Source of the DNA: Acanthaster planci
Taxonomy: Eukaryota; Echinodermata; Asteroidea; Valvatida; Acanthasteridae
Length of the DNA: 64,000 bases
Direction of reading: 5' to 3'
Assembly: GCF_001949145.1 (NCBI RefSeq)
Contig: NW_019091362.1
Span: forward strand, 2,455,790 to 2,519,789
In this document: positions 29,401 to 44,400 of the stretch, one piece after another
Layout: the number at the start of each line of letters is the position of its first letter
Position numbering within the stretch: the stretch's first letter is position 1
Position numbers and translations under genes: made by a program
Notes under the pieces: generated by a model
The model's database searches: none
The model's input: only the letters and a program-made list of their open reading frames with translations
Told to the model about the DNA's origin: nothing

Positions 29401-32400
29401 ATCACTTTTAATACCTACACAATTGATCGCTCAACATAAAAAGGAGGGGCGTTTACATGTTTCTGAAAAAGCACAGCCATAATATTTTCACTAGAACTGC
29501 AATAAATTTTAAGTGACCTGCAACTAAAAACTCTACCGAGCTAGTGCACTCTGAAAGCTTCCAATGTGATTGTGAGTTGTGACAGGGCAGAGAATTTGCA
29601 GCTTTCAAAAGCCGCTCTGCATTTTTAACAGAGCTGTTCTGATACTGCTCAGGGGAAAATACTGGAATCTTGCAAAACATCTCGGATCAGCAACTGGGAT
29701 GAAGGAGTGCAGTTCTAAGAGTTCGATTTTCTCAGCGACAGAGCACAGTACACACAAAAGATATCTTGAGACTGAGATCTATGAGTTGCTAACTCAGGTA
29801 CTTATATCACAGTGTGCAACTGCATTGGCATATTATACATGGCCTAAACACCGAATAAGAGATGTCACAAGCATATGTACACATTTTTACCGCAGAATGA
29901 CAGAAACATGAAGCTGAACAATGTAGGGTACTGCAGACTATTGCACCTTGATAGATTCAGAAAAGAGAACCACCTGAGCTTTCAGCTACCGTAGATATTT
30001 AAGTAATTACTTAACACAGGCCCTGTCGTAATGCTGCTTGTGCGTATCCCCTTTCTAAGGGGCCCCAACGTTTTTAAGACATGAAAAAGAGAAACACCAG
30101 AGCTTTCAGCTACAGTAGATATTTCAGTAATTACTTAACGCAGGCCCTGTCATAATACTGTTTGTGCCTATCCCCTTTCTACGGGCCCCAACTTTTTAAA
30201 GACATGACAAAGTCTTGAGATCTATGGCCATTTTCGTCCTCTGCCACTAACGGTACAATAGGAGCACAACGGCTTTTCTCAAACTAATTTTGAAGAAAAG
30301 AGCAAGAAAGGATGCAGCAATGGCAGTGCGTGACTTGGGATTTCCTACTAGTGTCTGTGACTGACTAATGGGCCTACTAAGCCCGAGGTCATGCAAAACG
30401 CAAGCACACAAGATGTGGGATGGGTGTGTTCTTTTCTTCTGACAGGTGGCTGAAGTTTCGATCATAATGCTCCTTCAGATCTGGTGTGGAACTGATGTCA
30501 GGATGAAGGTAGAGGAGATTGTTTGGAGAATTGTCAAAAAAAGGGGGGGGGGGAATGTACATCAGAACAATATAAGCATAAATTAGAGATCATCAATAAT
30601 ATGCTTGGGATGTACACTCATTCAGTATTGAGGATAACTGTCATCGAGATCTAATCATTTGCAGAAGCACACCTACCTTATTTTTTGTCAAGCTTCTAAA
30701 TATTTGTTGAATGGATACTCCACAAAGCTGGATCAACAGGTGATGGCCCTACTGACCAAGTAAACACCTTCTTATTCCTGTCTCCTTGCCAGGGGCTAAC
30801 ATACCCCTTTCCTTAATTGCCGATAGTTTTTGTTGCCGTTGCAAAGCCTTTCCAGAGTGTAATCAAGCTGAGGATCCTCTTGGTGGGGGCACTGTTTGCG
30901 CATTTTGCAAAAGCCTCCTAGCAGTTGACCATTCCTGGCAGGGGTTCTCTCTCTAAAATGCAGCATCTCCCATTTCTCATGCAAGTAAACCAACTGGTCA
31001 TTTAGAATGAGCAAATTGCTTAGGGTTGACTCTGCTATGAGCACTTTGGAATGAAACCATTCCATTTACATGTGATACTTTAAATATGTAACACTACAGG
31101 CAAATGTGCATGCGCATTCCACGAGCTAATTTAAATGTAATTTAAATATGTTGGTCTGTTTGAAATAATCTTCCCGCCAATCAGATATAAAACTACCACA
31201 GTTACTTCAAGAATTGAGCTTGGACTAAGTGCAACTTGTCCAATTTAGGGAAGTAATGTGTTTACTACCAACTCAAGAGTCGAGGTACAGTGCAAGCATA
31301 TCTGTTGTGGAACAGATGGACACGGCTGTCATAAATATAACACAGTCTGAAAATGGATGTGTACTTCACAATGAGATATAACTTATAAGTCAAGACTTCA
31401 TACATACAGAACAGAAAAATGTTTGGCACCTCTTAGGGTGTTCTACCTACAATAGTTAGACTGTGTGGACTCTGACTACTTTAATGAGCCATGTGAAATA
31501 ATATACAAAAATAGACAAACATTCAAAGAGTAATACCTTATACATTTTTTATGACTATTCCACTCAAATAAAGCAGGTTGACAATGGGAGAAATTTTACT
31601 CATACACCAAAAAGAAACTTCCAGTGCTGTCCATCATCGTTCAAGCATGGTTCATGGAACACACACGTGTAGTTGGAAAGCCAACAAAAACTGTGAGAGA
31701 GATTCATCGCATCACAGCATATGCACAAATATGTTGTCCTTAAATTGCACACCAACTAGGAACTAACTTGTGTCATTACGTTTCATATACTTCGGCAACT
31801 ACCAACAAAACTGACGATTGTGTTGCACCCGATCTAACAATCAACCAAAATCCTGCAGTTCTCCACTTGACAGCTGCCATTCAAATATTTTCTCATAACT
31901 GAGGAAACTGAAAAGGCAAACACTCACCAACATAATACAATAGCAGATGGTAAATGTGGTAATTCCAACTCCCATTGATTAATTCCACACTGAAGCAAGA
32001 AGTGTCCATGGATACAGCAGTAAAACAAGCTTCTTGTCTGTGTTACATGACCACACCAACTGAGACCACTGCCTGTATGCATGGATGATCGATGACATCA
32101 GTCTCCTAATCCCACCACCCCTTGTCAAGGTAAACTCTAGGGCACTGGCACCCTCCACGGGCCATCACACACAAACCCATTCAGCCCAAAACAGTACCCA
32201 ACCACTGAACCAGGTGACCCCTATTTGCAAGGACTTCAATCAAGGAGTCAAATTAGACTCCCAAACAAAAAAAAAGGCTTTGGTTGTGGGGAGTGAAGAA
32301 TGCAGGTTCCATCCCCCCCATCCATCATCTCTACCCCTCTTTGTGATCACTGGGATCCTCTCTATTCACCCAAAGCTCTTTGGCTCACAGAGAGAAGATT

Positions 32401-35400
32401 GTGGCTTGTACACTGAGGTAAGCAAGCAATCAGGGACCGAGTCATGGATAATGCATAAGCATTCTGATTAGGTAGAAACCAGCGGGACAGTTTGGAGAGG
32501 AAAGATCTGTGGATCAAGTTTCTGGTACTGTCTGTCAGTTGTGATTTTTAATGCTGACATTTGTGCCAAAAAGTGGTAAATTAGTTCACGTAACTTTGGT
32601 GTGAATTGTTGGAAAGATACTATAGAGGAAGGATATACCCAGTGGGTTTGACAAATTTGGTAAGTCATTAAATGCATTCATGATGACAGGCCCTGACAAA
32701 AAATTTATAGTTACAGATGTGTTAAGTCTTCCAGAAAGACACTGACATGCTTCACTAGGCAAGCAGTAAGTCCAAAGTCCAACTGTAAACAGTAACAAAG
32801 CTTGTGCCAATTCATCTCTTTCCTTCAGTCTGCAGGTGATTTCCTTTGAACAAAGTACGATATATTAAATCAGTGTCAAGGGCCAGTTACAAATGTCAAA
32901 CTATTTCCCCAATAAATGACACTTTGCACACGCGACTCCATTTATCACCAATTCTGCAAATGCTCCAGTCCTACCTACCCTCCTCTCTCTAATTTAAATT
33001 ATTATGACAATGACCTCTGCCCTCCCATCTTTCACCGGTCTCCTGGGGAAGCTTACCACCTTCACCTTTGGTAGCAACCGCCACATTCTGTTTATGCAAC
33101 CATTTCAGAAACCAACCAATAAAGTGCCAAGGATTTTACATGTTTTTCTTCAGAGGCTATTCCTGTGTAAGTGCTGGAAACACACTGCGCAAGAAATACC
33201 ACAAAATTCAGAATTTCCTTTTGGAATAATGTCAAATGATGGAGGGCTTGGCTTACAACAAGTAATATGAATTTTCAAGAAAATGCTCTTGTAACTTCGC
33301 AGATGTCACAACGATATTTAATGAATTGGTCTCCTCTTTTTTCTTTAAAGAAATTGAGGTGTTTTCTTTGTAATATTTAACCCAATTATGTAGAGGAAAC
33401 ATTGCATCTTTTATTGTGATTTCATATGCAAGAATCTGGCAGTTTTCAACTTATCTGATGACTGTCTGACTTTTTACCAAGGTTATCAGAGAAATTATTA
33501 TTGTTTCAAAAGTTTCAAGGTGTTTGAAAAAAGTAAATTAAATAAACAATTGCACTGATTTGTTGACAAACAATTTTGGTGTGTAAGATCAATTAGCCCT
33601 TAGAATTTTCAGTAACCTCTGGTAACCCTGTGACCTTTAAATGCCCTGGTAATTTCAGAAGCCCTTCACCTGACCAAGGGAACAGTTCACAGATTGTAGC
33701 GTGTAGTACTGGGGACGGTGACATCAATGAAGTGCCGGTCACCGTTCTGTTGGAATCCGATGGAATTCAACTGCATTGTACAATAAAGACTTTTTGTTCA
33801 AGGTTTTGCTCAATGGCATTGAAGAGGAAATTCAATGTGCCTGGAATACAATCAGAAAACAGCCTCTCACTTTCTACATTCATTACCTTTCTTTATCAAA
33901 TTACCAGGCACATCCATCTCTTTTCAAGGGCAAACTCTGAGAGGAATCACTAACCACTTGCAGACACATCTAATTGAAAAATGTACAATGCAAGAATGTT
34001 CCTTAATATTTCCAAGGAATTTTTCAACAATTAGGTAGATGCATCTGCCTAGGGATCTTCTACAATAAGAGGAAGTTCTGAAATATACTAGTAAACATTC
34101 AAACAAAAATGCAGAAAAGTTTACTTGTCAATATGACAAAACGCCATTAAAAATAACTTATGCTATCCATAAATGCTAGTATACAAGACACAAGAATACC
34201 CTGTTTCTATATAAATACATCAGTTACCCTCGGCTCTTCAAGCCAAAGAAAAGCAGGATTTCAGCCTCTGAAACCTGTGTAATGTATACAAAATTGCTTA
34301 AGGTCTTCCAAACTTGCAGGAGTGGATCCAGAGGGCAGCGCCCTCACACCAACCCCCCCCCCTTAGCTTTGGAGAGAGAGATACCCTTTCCTCCTCTACT
34401 TTCACTTTTGCTCTCAACTGATTATTTAAGAATTTAAAGATAGAAATTATCTCTAACTATATACCACACTGGTATGTTCACCAACATTTGGGATGTTCCC
34501 CCCATTCATAAATGCTGCCCCTCCCCCTTTTCTAAATACTGCATCCTTCACCGTTGGTATAGTGCGATTACGAATTCCTCCGCTTCTGCGCCTCACACCA
34601 TAAAATAATGAAGGTTACGGCTCTTCTTACCCCTATTTCTTTCACGTATGAATGTCATAACCTGCCCTTAATTCCTCCTACAACCTGCGTAATGTGCACT
34701 GCAATGTCCGTGGACTTCCAAACAGGAATTCTGGGTCAGTCATAAAAAAAAATTTAGTCTGTCATCAAATCTGCATCTGAAATAGTCATTTGGTAACTTA
34801 GAATTTTACGAAAAAAGTAAAATGTAGATCTGCAGTCCATGATTTGGGCAAAGTATGATTCTAACAGAAGGGGTCAACATGTTTAAACACTATATGTAAC
34901 TGGCTGGGCATTTTGCCAAAGACTGCACAAGAAGATGGCTCGTGAAAGTAAAAACCTTTCCGAAACAAGATCAAGTCCAAAATGACAAACAAGAATGTTA
35001 GTCTGAATGGCCTTAATAACCCGAGGAGTTAGTGTGGACGCACCAACAGGGTATTTGCCGAGGAAATTGCACACGAGACAAAGACACGAAAAATTGATCA
35101 AGAGATCATTGCTGGGTCCAAGCAGGGAAGGGTGAATGTCACTTCGAGCTCCTGCAATCTTTTACTGCACATGTATGCAGAAATAATTGGGATTGCATAT
35201 ATGACACAGGAATTCAGGCCTATCTGAGTTATTCACCTCTGTCCAATCTGCAAGAGAAAACTCACAACAAAACCTGACAAACAAAACCAGCTGAGCAAAT
35301 AATCGATGATGATGAAGTTTCACCAGAAATGAACACATTGTTGTCATCTGCTGACGTCAGCGTGTAAAATTACCAGAAAAATTTGTGGACAAAATTCTTC

Positions 35401-38400
35401 CTCAGCAAAAAAAGTATACCCCAATCAAAATAAGCTGGTAAGATAATTTGGGAATGAAATACATGATTGAAAACTTTACATTAAAAACTAAGGACTCCTT
35501 GAAGTTATCAAACTACAGCTTGTGGCAAATACACCTGTTAAACTGATCACATCAGATGCTCCTAACAGACCGACAATTATTTCCATCCCTAACATTAACA
35601 TAAAAAAGTTCAACCGCAATTCCAATAAATTGGCAAAGTACATAGGCTGGGCAACTACAAAAATTGTTTTCCCAGATATCTCCTGTCCTTCTATGCTCAG
35701 TCAAGAAAAACGAGTCTTTTGAAGTACTGCATTTGCCATAAATGTGAAGGCATCGTGACGTCATGCTCAAGCTAGACTTTAATATTTCAACCAAAGCAAC
35801 ACTGTTCTTGACCGATGCCCTGTGATTTTTTTTTTCTAAATTGCTGTGCAGGGAGAACATCTGACAACCTGTGGAGCAAGGCGACTACCACATCGACTGC
35901 GAAGTTATCAGTAGAGCAATATGTTTGTGAATGTGGTTGGGGGGGCACTGTAGGTCTAGGCATAAACATCACATGATACGCAACATTAACAGCAGAGGCA
36001 GACAGGTCCTAAGCAGTCACTGCCCCACTGCCAGTGGAATATTAATATAACACCCTCTTCCTTTGTATCGTGGTAGAGGATTGAAACCATGTATTGCAAT
36101 ACTGAAGAAAAAAAAGAAAGGTGCAAAACTAAAACTAACTTGTAATTAAACTTTGTCTTTAATGCAAAATTGGTCTCACTGGATGTTAATGTATCACAAT
36201 GTATAAAATCCTGTGTATTGATTTGTCTTTGAGTTTTTCTTAATGTTTTTAAAAACCTCTCTTGAAAAATTAACAAGTATTTATTATATTCTGATTGTTC
36301 AAGTGGTTTCACGATTTGGATCAACACTACTAAGCACACTTTAATTTTGAAAGGCGTTAAAAAAAACAGCAGGTTATGTCTTTGTGTACATTTTTGTTTG
36401 CAGGTTGGGCCAAAATTCCTTTACTATTTCTAATAACAGCAACCTGTCTTTCCTCTTCTAATCTGGTTATCTGGGCAGCCTGGAAGAAACTCATAAGCGG
36501 GAGTTTATTAATAACAACATCAAGGCTACGTCCCGCTGACTTGCTCACGCTACCTGATGTTGTTGATGCTCAAGGGGACTGATGAAGTTGCCCGGGATAA
36601 TTACATGGACAGAGATGGATAATTTCATTGAATGCTTAGGGCAAGTGGGCAAGTGGGTGGTGGTGGGATTAACATTTTTGGAAGTCATGAAGAGTCTTTA
36701 CTTACTGACACGCCTTCCACTGGGAAAATAAAACAATAACCTGGTATATGCAGGACTTTATGGTAAACATGCTGACAGGTTGTAAACTGATCTCTTAATT
36801 AAGATAACAATAATGATTGTCAGGTAAGCATTTCTGACAACCACCCTGTGAGGTTTCAAGTACAAGTATCTTGGTTAATAGTTTTTACCTAAAATGTCAA
36901 CATTTGCTCAATGATTTTTTTTTTCAAAATGTTTAATAGGATTTTGAGGTCAAACGAAACAGGACAGAGGTTTTTTTTTGGAATTGTTAAAATGTCATGT
37001 CAGACTCAGTATAAACCAGCCAACTAATTCACCAATGGTCGGTTGCATGTTTGGCACAGTACCGCACTGCTCAGTTGACTTCCACCAGCCAGCTTACCCA
37101 GGAAAGCTTTGGTGGTCAAGTAATAAGATGTCGGTATTAGTAAGCGTAAGGTCCTGGGCTTGAGTCTCATCCAAGTAAAACCTGTGAATTGTTCACAAGC
37201 CTTTGGAAAACACTAAGCACATTGTGTTTGAAAATGGACAGTGAAGGGCAAAAATAACCAATGGAAAATCAATGCAAGTGTGGTGAAGACATCATTGGAG
37301 TAAAAGTCCTGTATCTTTTTTTCCCCAAGCTCTCAGAAATGATTGCAATGCTTTAAACATTACACAGGATTAAGGCAACACCTTCTGTTAGGAGAAAGAA
37401 AATTGGGCTCTATGTTGGATAATGTGAAGAGCCATTAATCAGTGGTGAGACTGGATGCAAATGACATATCCACAACATAATCACCAGAGGTTTGGCGGGC
37501 ACAACAGCGGTGTAGCATTTATGGTACACATTTTTGTTTGCCTAATAAAGGCACTCCTTCAAATCGCCATTTCCTGTGTTCTCTACCAACTTTCATGCAT
37601 TGAAAAACCTTAATGGTAATCTTGGGATTTTCTAGAGTTTTATAAGAAACTGTTGGAAAAAATTTTGAAATCAGGAAAACCCTGACAAATCTCAACCCTG
37701 ATTCATTAATGTTATTCTGAACCATCACACTCATTACTATCAGGTTCACTCATTATGACCAAAAGTCTGACCTCTTGCACTGCATGATGAAAAGCATGAA
37801 GGCTGCCACTGGCCTCTGTATCGAGAACTATGTGGACTTTAATGTTTAAAAAGTCTATTCGCAAGTTTTTCCTTCCCTGTCTTCCTTTGACAGAATGTAA
37901 ACAACGTGCATGCCTTTCAGAGGCAATCCACGCTGGTTAGATGGCTATCTGAAAATATTAACACTGAGCTCTGTGCTCAATCACTGCCATGGTTTGAAAT
38001 CCTTGTAAGACAAGACAGGGACATTTGCAGCTTTCATGAGCTTGATGGGTGTGTGCACAGCTTTCCTTGCACACTCTATGTCAACATACATTGCGGGAAA
38101 GTTATCAAAGGAGGTATAACACTCACGTAATGGATGTCTTCGTGTGTATACTTTGAAAATTTGATTAATTTAAGGGTAGCAACCAATTTTGGGGAATCTT
38201 GTTAGTTTTTCATTTGTGACAAAAATCTGGGTTTGCCGTATGATATTTAATTTCGAAAAGTTTCTTTCTCGAAGGTTCACCAGGAGTTTAATCAAAATGA
38301 TTAAATGAAATCATAATTTCTGATCATAATGTATTTATGTGTCAAGAATTTCTTACCCCATTTTCCATTTTAGGTTTTTTCCTTTAAAAACATCTAAATG

Positions 38401-41400
38401 ACATTCACAACAAATGAATCTGCATGCAAAGCTTACATATGAAACACACAAGCAATGCAGCAGACAAAGGCCTGTAAATGACTTGAACCATATTCTTCCT
38501 GAAACACATACATGTACATGGATGAACATGCCCCCATTACATTCACAAACCAAACAATTTCTAGGCTGTACTGGATAAGAACACAGGTTTCAACCTATAC
38601 ACATATATAGCAATCAAAAGAAATGCAATAAGTGCAGCTGTCAGCCTCAACTTCCCGAGCCTCCATCCGTCAAAACAATTATTCAATTAAGCATTCTCTT
38701 AGCCAGACGTCTAATTGTTGCTTGTAGAGTGAGCAGGCATGATTGCTTTTGTAATAATGGCTAGCACTTTGGAGGCCACACAGGGATTCTGGATCAAAAT
38801 CCCTGCTGCCAAAAAGTCATTAGTGGTTTATTTAAAGGTGACCACTGAATTTATGTTGGGGGGGTGATAGATGGAGAAGTAAGGGGAGGCCCAAACCCAA
38901 AAAAAGATTAATTTGATAGGATCGTGTCTTTTTACTGTCAACTTTTAACCCAAAACAAACAGTTGGATTTTTAAGAAGCAGAGGTTCAGGATGACTGAAA
39001 GGTATGAAACAAAAATGACTCAGGTAAGGTTTGCTCGTAGAAGGTTTGTACCCATAGTGACCACAATCTGGTCAAGTCTTTGAGGATTTGAATCACTTAC
39101 GTCACATAATTGGGTGGTGTTGAAGGCAGGGAAGGGCCTGAGTACATGTAGCAGAGCTGGGTAAGTGACCCCATTCTTAAAAAATGGAACTGTGCCCTCC
39201 AGAAGCTTAACTTCTGAAGCTATATACATGTACAAACATGTACATGTACCAGTGGTCAGTGCAGTATGATATGTTCTATACAAGTAAGCTCTTTTTGGCC
39301 AAAATCTGGGAGAATATCGACTATTCTGATTCAATTAATATCAGGAAAGAAGGGCAAGGCACTGCATAATAATGATTTAATTTACACGATTACATAATAT
39401 ACCTGATTACGAGGTGCATGTTTACATGCACAGAGAGGTGTTCGTGGCACTCATTACTGCACTGCGCATGCGCAAGATTTGTACTTAACAATGGCATAGC
39501 AACAGGCTACGTCTGATTTCGCACGCTCTGATTGCAAAATGATTGATTGCTTAACTCTTAGAGTCAGGAATTGTGTTTGTGTGTTTACATGTGTATGTGT
39601 GACATGTACATGTACATGTTTATGCACATGTGCTGGAGTGGACGCAACGACTTCGATGTCTCGGTACTGCACTGATCAGAGGCCACAGCAGTGGAAGTGA
39701 TGAACAGGAAGTGTCATTAATTTAGCGATTCTACCATATGAAATGGTATCAGTACTACTGATATCGATACAATCTAACAAAAAACATCATCCTTGTGTTG
39801 GACATACTCTTTTGGTAATAAAAACGGATACAAAATGGTTTTGAATTTTCTTGCACAGTGGGATCAATACAATTTCGGGGTGATTCAAAATTACCTGATT
39901 ATCAAAAATTTTATCTGGTAGATTGAGGGGAAAAAAAGTCTGAAATCAATGCATTAAGGGTGAATCTTTAATTTGGAGCTAGATTTTTGTCTCAGAAAAC
40001 CTTATTTTCTATTAAACATCAGTTGATGAAATTAGTGCACAATTTTGCAATTTCAATTCTTGTCGTTGTTAGAAAAGGTCTATAAAATCCACTTTTTTAT
40101 ACTGTTGTGAGATTTACTGTAATTAGAAATCTTACTAATGGAGGGAAATTGTGTGCTGTTTGTGGTGTCGTGTTTAGATCCTCCCAAAATTTATTTATGC
40201 TTCTACACTTTGTGTGCCTCGAACAAGGATGAAAGTGCTTACGCCCCTTTGCCAGGAAGCATGATCACTGCAAACAAAAATTTTCCCGTCAAAAGGACGT
40301 ATGTATGCAACTGCTTTAATTTAATGAAATATAAGGATTTCTTTGCAAACAAAAATTGTTTTATAATTCCTAAGTTGTTTACTAATTTGTTCAAAGGTTA
40401 CTTTTTGTACAGCCTGTGTTGATTTTGTAGTCAATTTTATCCCCTTTTACTCAATAAATAGAGTGTGTTTCATACGACATTTTGCATTTTTTCTGCTGTG
40501 ATCATGCTTTCCGGCAAAAGACATAAGCGTGTTTACGACCTCTGCCGGCCACACAACGACTTTGGTATTTTACAAGGTCGCTGATGAAAAATTCCATGCT
40601 ATAACGTCGTCTGCTAGCACGAAAAACCATTGTTGTCTGCTTAAAAATGAAGTGCGCATGCATGCTGGTAATGAACGTTGTCTCTATGGGGCATGAACAT
40701 GTATGTGGCAAGGCTGGGAGCCATTTGGACTAAGCAAACTTTTGTGTTTGATTAGAAGTATGGTCCTACAGTTTTATATATATATATGATAAACTTAACT
40801 CCAGCAGTCAGCAGTGGGTCCTTCAGTCATCACAAGGTATTTCCTGTCTTGAACCAAAAACGGTCTAGACAACTTATACAAAGATTGATTTAAAACTTGA
40901 TTTGAATAAAAAACAAATGATTTAAATTGTAAAAATCAGATTTTGTATATTTCTTTTCTATCATGGTTTTTATCAATCCTGATTTCTGGAATCTGCCGGG
41001 CTACAAATTACGATGGACCTTCTCACCACAAAAACATTCCAGGAGGCCTCTACCACTGATGCCTTTTAAAAAAATTGGAGTGTTTTCGACAAGATGCTTA
41101 ATTTACAACACTTTGTAGAGATGGCAAGGTTATTGCACAGCAGGCTTGACTGGTGAAATCCATCAAACAGTTTGTCACTGTTTCTCCTTGAAGAAAATTA
41201 CCACAGAGCAGATAAATTGGGTTAGGCTTGCAGTTGCACCATGCACATGAAAATATCTCTTTTATCAGTGTGTGGTTCTGAGAAGAACCGATGGTGAATA
41301 CTCGACGTTCCAAACAGTATGCTCTGTTCATCTTCAGGAGGGTGACAGTCACCCTCCTGAAGACGGACAGAGCATACTGTTCGGATCGTCCAGTGTTCAC

Positions 41401-44400
41401 CATCGGTTCTCCAGTGACCCTCCTGAAGACGGACAAAGCATACTGTTTGCCCTCCTGAAGACGGACAGAGCATACTGTTCGGAACGTCAAGTGTTCACCA
41501 TCGGTTCTTCTCAGAACCACGCACTCATAAAGAGATTCTTCCTTGTACATGGTGCAACCGCAAGCCGAACCTAATTTAGTACTTCCACCATGTATAGCTT
41601 CAAGTCTTATCAATGAGCAGATACTTCGAGTTGGAGCTTTTTTTATAGTACGATGACGATGTTCAGTATTTATGACTTACTTTCTTGTCACAGCGTATCA
41701 TACAATTTTTCTGCAGTTCTTTTTTTTTTTATAATTAGTCCGACAGAATTCATTTTCAATTTCACGTTTGCGCCAACATACTATATTTACAGTTTGCTGC
41801 TGGATAGATTACTTTGAAAGCTAATATGCCGTGAACATTTTAAAGCGGGATTAAGTCCGCATGAGGTACAAGGCGGCAAGACGAGAAATTACTCGGGTGT
41901 TGACGGAAGGTGGCAATCGGCTTGAGTCGCTTGACGCTTTGTGCTTGACTTGCTATCGGCTCACTTGTAAGAGTGTTCACAGTCCCCAGACCCAAGAAAA
42001 AACAAACATCATCACCTCTCCTGAATTTCCCCAAATGCTGGACCGGTCCGCCTTCAATGAAAAGCGAACGCCCCCGTGAATTTTAAGATATGGTTGTCAG
42101 CACTGTCACTGTCATTTCACCGGGAGCAAATAAACATAAAGTATTTATTTTTCCAACAACACAAGATTACAATGTCCCAAATCAATACTTCAAACAACCT
42201 GCCAAGTGTATAACAGAGATCGCAGAGGCTCCAGTCAAAACATATTCGAGTTGAAGCGCTCGATGAATTTGAAGTTCACTCTTTCAGCCATCTTACCAAA
42301 TCACAACATACTACTTTAATCAAACATGCAATGGTCAAGATCCCTTTTGTATTTTGCACAGGTGGATTTTTTTCAGTTGATTTAAAGTATGGGGGGTGAC
42401 AGCAATATAGAGATTTGTGCACTTACCACACACAATTATCAGGTTCATTTCTGCTTACCTTCCAAGAGCAATAAAAGCCTCCTTGAATTATTTGTCTCTC
42501 TTCCAACCTGTGCAATGGCCCAAGTGGCGCCAGGTTCCATTTCATGTGCCATTTGCTAATTTAATGAAGCGAGGCTGAGTTTATGTAAATAGAGCTGAGT
42601 ACAGTGCAAGGCATACCCATCCATTTATACAGTCAACAAATTCGGTTGCTATGGCTCAACACCCCAGCCAGATCCCACTGGTTTGGCCCTAGTTGGTTTG
42701 GCAATTCAAGAAAAGAATCCAAGACAAGTTCTCCAGTGACCATGCAAAAAGAAAAAAAAAAGAAAAAAAGGGAGTAAAGTCTCTTTCCTTAACATCAACA
42801 CACCTTCCTCTCATTACTACCAAAAATGAAAAGAGTGCAGAAATTACAGGGTCACTACACTACAGCTCTGGACAACAGATTTACTCCAGCTTAATTTCTT
42901 CTTCCTTCTTTTTGTTCTTCATAACTTTGAGGTCAAGTGGATTTATGACAGAAGGAACTGGGCTCAAGATCAGCTTCATGGCTGGAATTCCTTCGCATGC
43001 CTGTGTATTTATAGAAAATCCAGGATGCATTCTGATAGCATTTCTGGAGATATCTTAGTCTTTACCTTGTTTTTGTCAAGAGATATTAACTGGTACCATC
43101 TGACAGGAGAGATAAAAGGGACCTCTGACTGCCAATAAAAAAATTAATTCAGTTTTCATATCTCGTAAGATAACTTCATACATCTGTGGGAGGACAAACT
43201 TGGTTGTAATGAGTGGGAAAGTCAAGCTTTTAATTCAATTCACACACTGCCTTCAAGACACTAACTTCCTTTTGTTAACTAGTTTCCCTGTTTTTTAACT
43301 CTTATGCTCACTGGTACCAAACTAATTTCCATGTTTTTCAACCCTTATGCTCACTGGTATCCATCTTTTTCAACCAATGTAAGGTACGAAAGATGTCTAC
43401 CTCCAACATTTTTCTCCGGTGCATCCTAAAGCAAATTTAAAAGCAAACAAGTGATGGAGTCCAAAACAGACAAACACAACAATTTGTCCACTCTCACTTT
43501 TCAGTCGATTGGTGTTAGCTGCCCTATTAAACTCGAGTTTACCCTTTACCACTCCATTTTAAGCTTGTACCATGAAATTCCAGCATCCTATTTGTACTCA
43601 ATGCACTGCTTGAAACACTTGGGAATTACTGTAGTTCACCACCAAAAAAAGGCTGCAGCAAGGAAGGTAAATCCACACATGCCAATCACGATCCATTATA
43701 CCGTAACGAAATGAAGACTGAAACATGTGACCAGCCTCCTACAATTAAAGAGTAAAGCGGCAAGCTCTCAATCCTCTTTTCTTCCAAAAACTGACCCCTT
43801 GACCTGTTACCCGCAGAATTCTACAAATCTAAGTATGAGACCACTGCAAATTATTGAGAGAGTTATGATGCCACTGGTAATTACCCGAGGATCATATCTT
43901 ACAAGCTCTACGCATGGTATACAAACTGGTCTTAGGCAGTTTTCTGCACAGCTCCATCAATTCCATCGATACTGAGAGGTCTACTCACTGCACAGTGCCA
44001 CTTCAGTCGAGCGTTTGGTCAAGGAAGCTTCACTTTTTGTATCAAAAGATATTTATCTGTCTGAAACAATGGGTCCTTTTTACAACATGCAAAAAAGAAT
44101 CCATCCACAATGCCATCGCAAACTAACACTTAAATGCCTGTCACTTCCCAAGTGTCCAGTGAATTCAAGCTCACACACTTTCCCATAGCACTTTGACGAT
44201 AGAGAACGCTTGAACCCAAGGCCATAAAAATCACAATATCTGCTATCAGTGATGTCAGAATTGGTAATGAAAAGCTTGGTAAGATTTAATATGGTCTGAA
44301 TTAAAACCCACCCATCCTTAAAAAAAAAAATCGGCCCTCCAAGGTAGACAAGACATTTCATGGACAAAAATGATAATGTATCAAGAGAAAACATGACTCA

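Noticed and set aside
36444-36479. Exon-like 36-nt segment on the minus strand (AAQITRLEEERQ) between ttcttccag and gttgct inside the large NAV intron
   Set aside because: The flanking NAV exons need phase 2. In that phase this segment hits a stop at once, and the donor is weak.
41098-41613. 171-codon minus-strand frame with repeated VRLQEG phrases
   Set aside because: It lies wholly within the foldback palindrome, and its repeats come from the DNA structure. The complementary frame gives the same phrases.
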